Shown here one piece after another: positions 59,912 to 64,000 of a DNA stretch of 64,000 bases (positions are counted from its first letter, which is position 1; every line of letters begins with the position of its first letter). The stretch is from Neobacillus drentensis NBRC 102427 (lineage in GTDB: Bacteria; Bacillota; Bacilli; Bacillales; Cytobacillaceae), in contig NZ_BCUX01000008.1 of the NCBI RefSeq assembly GCF_001591445.1, positions 124,001 through 188,000 of the forward strand. Reading direction: 5' to 3'. The notes under the pieces were generated by a model. That model saw only the letters and a program-made list of their open reading frames with translations, was not told where the DNA came from and made no database searches. The position numbers were made by a program, and so were the translations under genes.

Positions 59912-60784
59912 ATGAGTAACAATCAAAAGCAACAAAAGCCAACCTTTCCACCTCAGCATCAGAACCATCAGCCAGGAATAGAAAGTGAAATGAATCCTCG
60001 TCCGATCTCAGTAGACCCTAATTATAAACCAGGGGGAAAATTAACTGGTAAAACAGCGATTATTACTGGAGGCGACAGCGGGATCGGCAAATCTGTTGCG
60101 ATTTATTTTGCCAAAGAAGGGGCAGACGTAGCAATTGTCTATTTAGAAGAGCATCAAGATGCAGAAGAAACTAAGCAATTGATCGAAGCCGAAGGTCGAA
60201 GATGTCTTTTATATTCAGGCGACATTGGCAATGAAGATTTTTGTAAAGAGACTGTCAATAAGATTCATTCTGAATTTGGCAGGTTAGATATCCTTGTCAA
60301 TAACGCCGCGGAGCAGCATCCGCAAAAAAGCTTATTATCGATTACTTCACAACAATTGGAAAAAACATTCCGCACCAATATATTCTCCTTTTTTTATATG
60401 ACGAAAATGGCCCTGCCTTTTTTAAAACAGGGTGCATCCATCATAAATACTTCCTCGATTACTGCTTATAAGGGGAATGAACAATTATTGGATTACTCTG
60501 CAACAAAAGGTGCGGTGGTTTCCTTTACCCGCTCATTGGCAATGTCGCTCGCACCTCAAGGGATTCGTGTGAACGGTGTAGCCCCGGGTCCGATTTGGAC
60601 ACCGCTCATTCCATCGACTTTCCCGGCTGATCAAGTTGCTGTTTTTGGGTCAAGCACCCCAATGGGTAGAGCTGGCCAACCCTATGAACTGGCCGCGAGC
60701 TATGTTTACCTGGCTTCAGATGACTCATCCTATGTTAGCGGGCAAATGATTCATGTTAATGGCGGGGAGATTGTTAATGGATAA
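59912..60784 (+). CDS. Short-chain dehydrogenase (general stress/YhdF-YhxD type)
   Basis: A 290-residue SDR with an extra hydrophilic N-terminus (residues 1-45, Gln/Pro-rich), cofactor loop TGGDSGIGKSV (about 54-64), NNAAEQHPQKSLL and the catalytic DYSATKGAVV (Tyr about 199, Lys about 203). The N-terminal extension and conserved PxGKLTGKTAIITGGDSGIG order match the SDRs linked with general stress in bacilli. Substrate unknown. GGAGG is 10 bases before the ATG. No SigB promoter is recognisable. Confidence 0.88.
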   Translation: MSNNQKQQKPTFPPQHQNHQPGIESEMNPRPISVDPNYKPGGKLTGKTAIITGGDSGIGKSVAIYFAKEGADVAIVYLEEHQDAEETKQLIEAEGRRCLLYSGDIGNEDFCKETVNKIHSEFGRLDILVNNAAEQHPQKSLLSITSQQLEKTFRTNIFSFFYMTKMALPFLKQGASIINTSSITAYKGNEQLLDYSATKGAVVSFTRSLAMSLAPQGIRVNGVAPGPIWTPLIPSTFPADQVAVFGSSTPMGRAGQPYELAASYVYLASDDSSYVSGQMIHVNGGEIVNG

Positions 60785-60813
60785 AAAAAGTCGGGGAATC
60801 TCCCCGACTTTTT
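60785..60813. terminator. Bidirectional terminator between the SDR and the amylase-like gene
   Basis: A perfect 13-bp stem (60785-60797 with 60801-60813), 3-base loop, A- and T-runs. It overlaps the amylase-like gene's stop. Confidence 0.9.
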
Positions 60814-62323
60814 ATCTTTTTCGTTTTCTTATTTTATAAAGAAATAAGAAACACAACAGGTATACAACGACTAAGCTTGCGATTAATGAAAATTTGATGC
60901 CACTTTTCTCAGCTAACACATATATTTCCGAATTATCCCGATCAAGAATAATCAAATATTTATTATCTTTACTAACAATTTTATCTCCGGCAAGCAAGCC
61001 TCGCAGCTCTTTCCCACCTTCAATCTGACTGCTTGTTAAGGTAACACTTTGGGATTTGCCCGTATTATTGATTGCAATAATCGACGTTTCACCTTTATAT
61101 ACTCGTTTATAAACAGCCATCCCGTTTTGATCATAAAGCATTTCCATCGTCCCTCTTGTTAAAGAAGGAAGTGTATTTCTTAATTCCCCCACCTTGGTTA
61201 TATAATCAATTAGTTCCTTCTCTGCCCGAAAGCTCATTTGCCCACGGTTATCCGGGATTTCTCCCCCATTTAAGGCAATCTCTGTTCCATAATAAAAAAG
61301 AGGGATTCCCGGGGTTGTATATAAATATACCAATGCTGTTTTCCAGCGGGAGCCTGGGAACTGTTTCTTTGCGACAATGTCACTTGTAAATCTTGACGTA
61401 TATTCGTTATCCATAAAATTAGCTCTTAAAAAGGAGTTCTGACCATTATCACCATCTGAATAAAGTTCGCGGAAGGACTGATCTGTTCCTGCAAATGTTT
61501 TTCTCAACTTTTCACTGTATGAGTAATTAACTATGCTATCTATTCCGGCACCTTCATACTTTTTCAAATCAGTTGAAGTATTTTTTGACATTACTCCCAT
61601 TAGGAAGAAGTTCTTCTTCTCTTGCTTAACTTCATCTGAAAAATCATTCCAAAAACTTATGGGAACATAATTTACTTCTGGTAGACTCATCCCATCTATA
61701 TTTGTTTTATCAATCCACCATTTTGCTGCCTCGATTAAATATTTTTTAACTTCCGGGTTGTCCTGATTAAGGTCAGGCAAACCATCAACCCATCCATTTT
61801 CAAGCTCCTTTTGATTTACAATTCCATCTTGGATATCCTTTTTTTCATGAAACCAGTCCTGTTTATTGGAATCCTTTATCCACGGATGGTCTGCCGCTAC
61901 ATTATTCGTAACAAAATCAATCATTACCTTTATCTTGCGGTTATGTGCTTCTTTTACTAATGTTTGAAAAGACTTCAAAGTTCCAAAATGCTCATCCACT
62001 TTGTAAAAATCATTCACCCAAAAGCCATGGTATCCATTCTTGGCATTGTCAAAAATCGGTGTTAAGCGAATTGCAGTGAATCCCATTTCATGTATGTAAT
62101 CCAATTTATCAATAATACCTTTAATATCCCCGCCGTTATATGCTAAAGGGTCTTTTGCGTTTACATCGATGTCATTTTTTCGATCTCCATCGTTGAAACG
62201 ATCAATCATGATAGAATAAACGGTTTCATCCTGCCACAAGCGTTCTTTCTTTTCTACCGCTGCATTGGCAGGAAGCGATGAATTAAGTAATAACAGAATT
62301 AAAATGAGTGTAATTTTTTTCAT
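60812..62323 (-). CDS. Membrane-anchored GH13 alpha-amylase-like protein, catalytically dead by sequence
   Basis: A 503-residue protein: signal peptide (residues 1-22, cleavage near ANAA), a GH13 barrel with SIMIDRFNDGD (37-47), NGYHGFWVNDFYKVDEHFG and GLPDLNQDNPEV, a beta domain, and a C-terminal helix followed by KIRKRKR (about 479-503), so it is held in the membrane facing out. GH13 region I reads D136-x4-N141 (His to Asn), region II reads GMSLP (R to S213, nucleophile D to P215), region III reads LMGVM (acid E to V244) and region IV reads FMDNEY (HD to E307-Y308). All catalytic acids are lost while the scaffold stays. GAGGAGG is 8 bases before the ATG. A transport-like accessory or glucan-binding role is possible. 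Confidence 0.88.
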   Translation of the reverse strand: MKKITLILILLLLNSSLPANAAVEKKERLWQDETVYSIMIDRFNDGDRKNDIDVNAKDPLAYNGGDIKGIIDKLDYIHEMGFTAIRLTPIFDNAKNGYHGFWVNDFYKVDEHFGTLKSFQTLVKEAHNRKIKVMIDFVTNNVAADHPWIKDSNKQDWFHEKKDIQDGIVNQKELENGWVDGLPDLNQDNPEVKKYLIEAAKWWIDKTNIDGMSLPEVNYVPISFWNDFSDEVKQEKKNFFLMGVMSKNTSTDLKKYEGAGIDSIVNYSYSEKLRKTFAGTDQSFRELYSDGDNGQNSFLRANFMDNEYTSRFTSDIVAKKQFPGSRWKTALVYLYTTPGIPLFYYGTEIALNGGEIPDNRGQMSFRAEKELIDYITKVGELRNTLPSLTRGTMEMLYDQNGMAVYKRVYKGETSIIAINNTGKSQSVTLTSSQIEGGKELRGLLAGDKIVSKDNKYLIILDRDNSEIYVLAEKSGIKFSLIASLVVVYLLCFLFLYKIRKRKR

Positions 62324-62341
62324 ATAGTTTTATCCTCCTCT

Positions 62342-62369
62342 AAAAAAGAGAAGAGGATATCCCCTTCCC
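62342..62369 (-). terminator. Terminator after the asparagine synthetase gene
   Basis: An imperfect 9-bp stem (62350-62358 with 62359-62367) and a run of TTTTTT on the minus strand, 70 bases after the stop and just before the amylase-like gene start. Confidence 0.6.
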
Positions 62370-62438
62370 TACACCCATTTTAATCTAATCAAGTTTTTAT
62401 TCCAAATTTTAAATTCTTGGTTGTAACAATATTTATGC

Positions 62439-64000
62439 TTAATTCACTATGTTAATATTGTAATCCTCAAACCATGTGTGCAGTTGCACAAGATAGGCCA
62501 ATAACTGTGGTCCTGTCATCAATTGGCCAAACCAAGGTTCTTGAAAGGAATTTCCACCCGATTTGACGATACTCTCAAGCTGTTCTTTATTAAAAAATTC
62601 ATGCAAGACTGAGGATTTATCTTTTAATATATTCTCCACCAGCTTTTGAACTGCAATGGTATAGGCAGGATTATGTGTTTTGGGATAAGGGCTTTTTTTC
62701 CGGTACAAGACTTCCTCAGGTAAAATACCTTCAAAGGCTTTTCTAAGAATACCTTTTTCCCTGCCGCGATACATTTTCATTTCCCATGGGATATTCCATA
62801 CATATTCGACAAGGCGATGATCAGCAAAGGGAACTCTGACTTCTAAACTTGCGCCCATGCTCATTCGGTCTTTTCGATCAAGTAATGTCGTCATAAAGCT
62901 AATCATATTAATATAAAATAATTCTCTTCGTTTTGCTTTTTCTTGACTTTCACCCTCTAACTTAGGGGTTTCAGCAATCGCTTGATAATACCTTTCCATC
63001 ACGTAATCATTTAATTTTAGTTTTTCCTGCCAATGTGATTTCAACAAATTATGTCGTTCTGATATGGAGCGCATCCACGGAAACCCAGGCCTTTCTAAGT
63101 CTTGTTTGCGGTGGAACCATGGGTAACCCCCGAAAATTTCATCAGCACATTCCCCGGAAAGACTGACAACAAAGTCCTGCTTGATTTCTTTACAAAACCA
63201 TAGTAACGATGAATCCACATCTGCCATTCCTGGAAGGTCTCTTACATGAGTAGCCTCCACCAAATCATTGACCAATTGCTTTTGAGTAATAATTTTGTTA
63301 TGGTGCTTTGTATTAAATTTATCGGTTATCATTTGAATAAATTTTCCATCAGCATCCGGTTGAAATTCATTTGATGAAAAGTATTTGTCATTGCCTACAT
63401 AATCGATAGAATAAGTGTGTAACTGCCCCTTATTTTGGTCCTTGAATCCTTTGGCGGCAATCGCTGTAATGATACTCGAATCCAGCCCCCCAGACAAAAA
63501 GGTACTTAGGGGCACATCAGAAACAAGCTGCCTTGTTACCGCGTCTGTGACTAAGTAACGGACCTTTTCAGCTGTTTCCTCCACGTTATCCTTATGTTCT
63601 TCACTTTTCACATTCCAATAGCGCCAAATTTTTAAACCATTCTTTGAAAATGTTAAAGCATGTGCAGGTCTTAACTCATTAATTCCTTTAAATACCCCGG
63701 AACCAGGCGATCTAGAAGGACCAATTCCAAAAATTTCTGCAAGACCTTCTTGATTAATTTCCGTTTTCACCTCTGGATGGGCTAAAATAGCCTTGATTTC
63801 AGATGCAAATAAAAGGCCTTTTTCGTGTTCTCTAAAAAATAATGGTTTTACCCCTAAGCGGTCACGTCCAATAAAAAGTTGTTCCTTCTTACTATCCCAT
63901 ATGGCAAAGGCATAAATCCCATTCAAATAATTTACACACTCTTCCGCCCATTCTATATAGGCAGTTAATAGAACTTCTGTATCAGAATGACCTTTAAATG
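62439..64000 (-). CDS. asnO: Asparagine synthetase (glutamine-hydrolysing), partial at the right edge
   Basis: About 520 residues are in the window; the N-terminus with the glutaminase Cys lies to the right. The reading frame continues to base 64000 (GHSDTEVLL and AYIEWAEECV precede NGIYAFAIWD). Then comes the glutaminase tail RDRLGVKPLFF and the synthetase PP-loop SGGLDSS (about 166 residues after NGIY), with SLSGECADEIFGGYPW. It makes asparagine from aspartate, ATP and glutamine. I name asnO by synteny (B. subtilis asnO is near the yit genes and is a sporulation gene), but the sequence alone does not separate AsnB from AsnO. Confidence 0.9.
   Translation of the reverse strand, partial: FKGHSDTEVLLTAYIEWAEECVNYLNGIYAFAIWDSKKEQLFIGRDRLGVKPLFFREHEKGLLFASEIKAILAHPEVKTEINQEGLAEIFGIGPSRSPGSGVFKGINELRPAHALTFSKNGLKIWRYWNVKSEEHKDNVEETAEKVRYLVTDAVTRQLVSDVPLSTFLSGGLDSSIITAIAAKGFKDQNKGQLHTYSIDYVGNDKYFSSNEFQPDADGKFIQMITDKFNTKHHNKIITQKQLVNDLVEATHVRDLPGMADVDSSLLWFCKEIKQDFVVSLSGECADEIFGGYPWFHRKQDLERPGFPWMRSISERHNLLKSHWQEKLKLNDYVMERYYQAIAETPKLEGESQEKAKRRELFYINMISFMTTLLDRKDRMSMGASLEVRVPFADHRLVEYVWNIPWEMKMYRGREKGILRKAFEGILPEEVLYRKKSPYPKTHNPAYTIAVQKLVENILKDKSSVLHEFFNKEQLESIVKSGGNSFQEPWFGQLMTGPQLLAYLVQLHTWFEDYNINIVN

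Overview
The window is chromosomal DNA from a low-G+C, endospore-forming member of the Bacillaceae. The evidence is a dense set of Bacillus-type sporulation genes (spoVIF, a spoVAC-spoVAD-spoVAEb set, cotZ, cotO, yjcA, YjcZ), competence genes (med-comZ, coiA, mecA) and long stretches collinear with B. subtilis 168. Two Fnr proteins with C-terminal Fe-S cysteines, Ric and molybdenum-cofactor genes point to a facultative anaerobe that can use nitrate; a Neobacillus-like species would fit, but that is inference. I see no rRNA, tRNA, insertion sequence, phage or CRISPR array.

Layout: (1) 1-5300: end of the yjcD helicase, spoVIF, small spore proteins, a second-type spoVA operon headed by a YhcN/YlaJ lipoprotein, yjcA, cotZ and cotO. 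(2) 5400-14500: fabI with a FapR operator, the yjbQ antiporter, prpE, the yjbL-yjbM-nadK-yjbO operon, yjbK, yjbI and spxH. (3) 14500-21600: pepF, coiA, cls, mecA, spx, then an AT-rich gap. (4) 21600-36200: two complete oligopeptide ABC importers (oppABCDF and appDFABC) flanking trpS, which has a tryptophan T-box, and yjbA. (5) 36250-46000: yjaZ, fabHA-fabF with a second FapR operator, the yjaU-yjaV-med-comZ run, yjzD, clpB with a CtsR operator, and yjzC. (6) 46200-54200: an anaerobic cassette (fnr, ywiC, mobB/moeA, ric, moaA, second fnr, radical SAM/SPASM protein). (7) 54300-64000: yitW, yitU, two small genes, yitT, yitS (DegV), a small gene, yitL, yitK, a stress-type SDR, a membrane-anchored amylase-like protein, and an asparagine synthetase cut by the right edge.

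How it works together: MecA, Spx, SpxH (YjbH), ClpB and PepF are protein-quality and regulated-proteolysis functions. FapR should co-regulate fabI and fabHA-fabF, because the two promoters have almost the same operator/-10 arrangement. In the cassette, ywiC, ric and the radical SAM gene each have an Fnr-type box at exactly the same distance (34.5 bases from box centre to -10), so they look like one local Fnr regulon.

Most notable: the amylase-like protein at 60812-62323 keeps the GH13 scaffold, a signal peptide and a C-terminal membrane anchor but has lost all three catalytic acids. It is probably a pseudo-enzyme with a binding, scaffold or envelope role. The other points worth attention are the three identically spaced Fnr promoters bracketed by two fnr paralogues, and the uncharacterised SPASM radical SAM enzyme they control.
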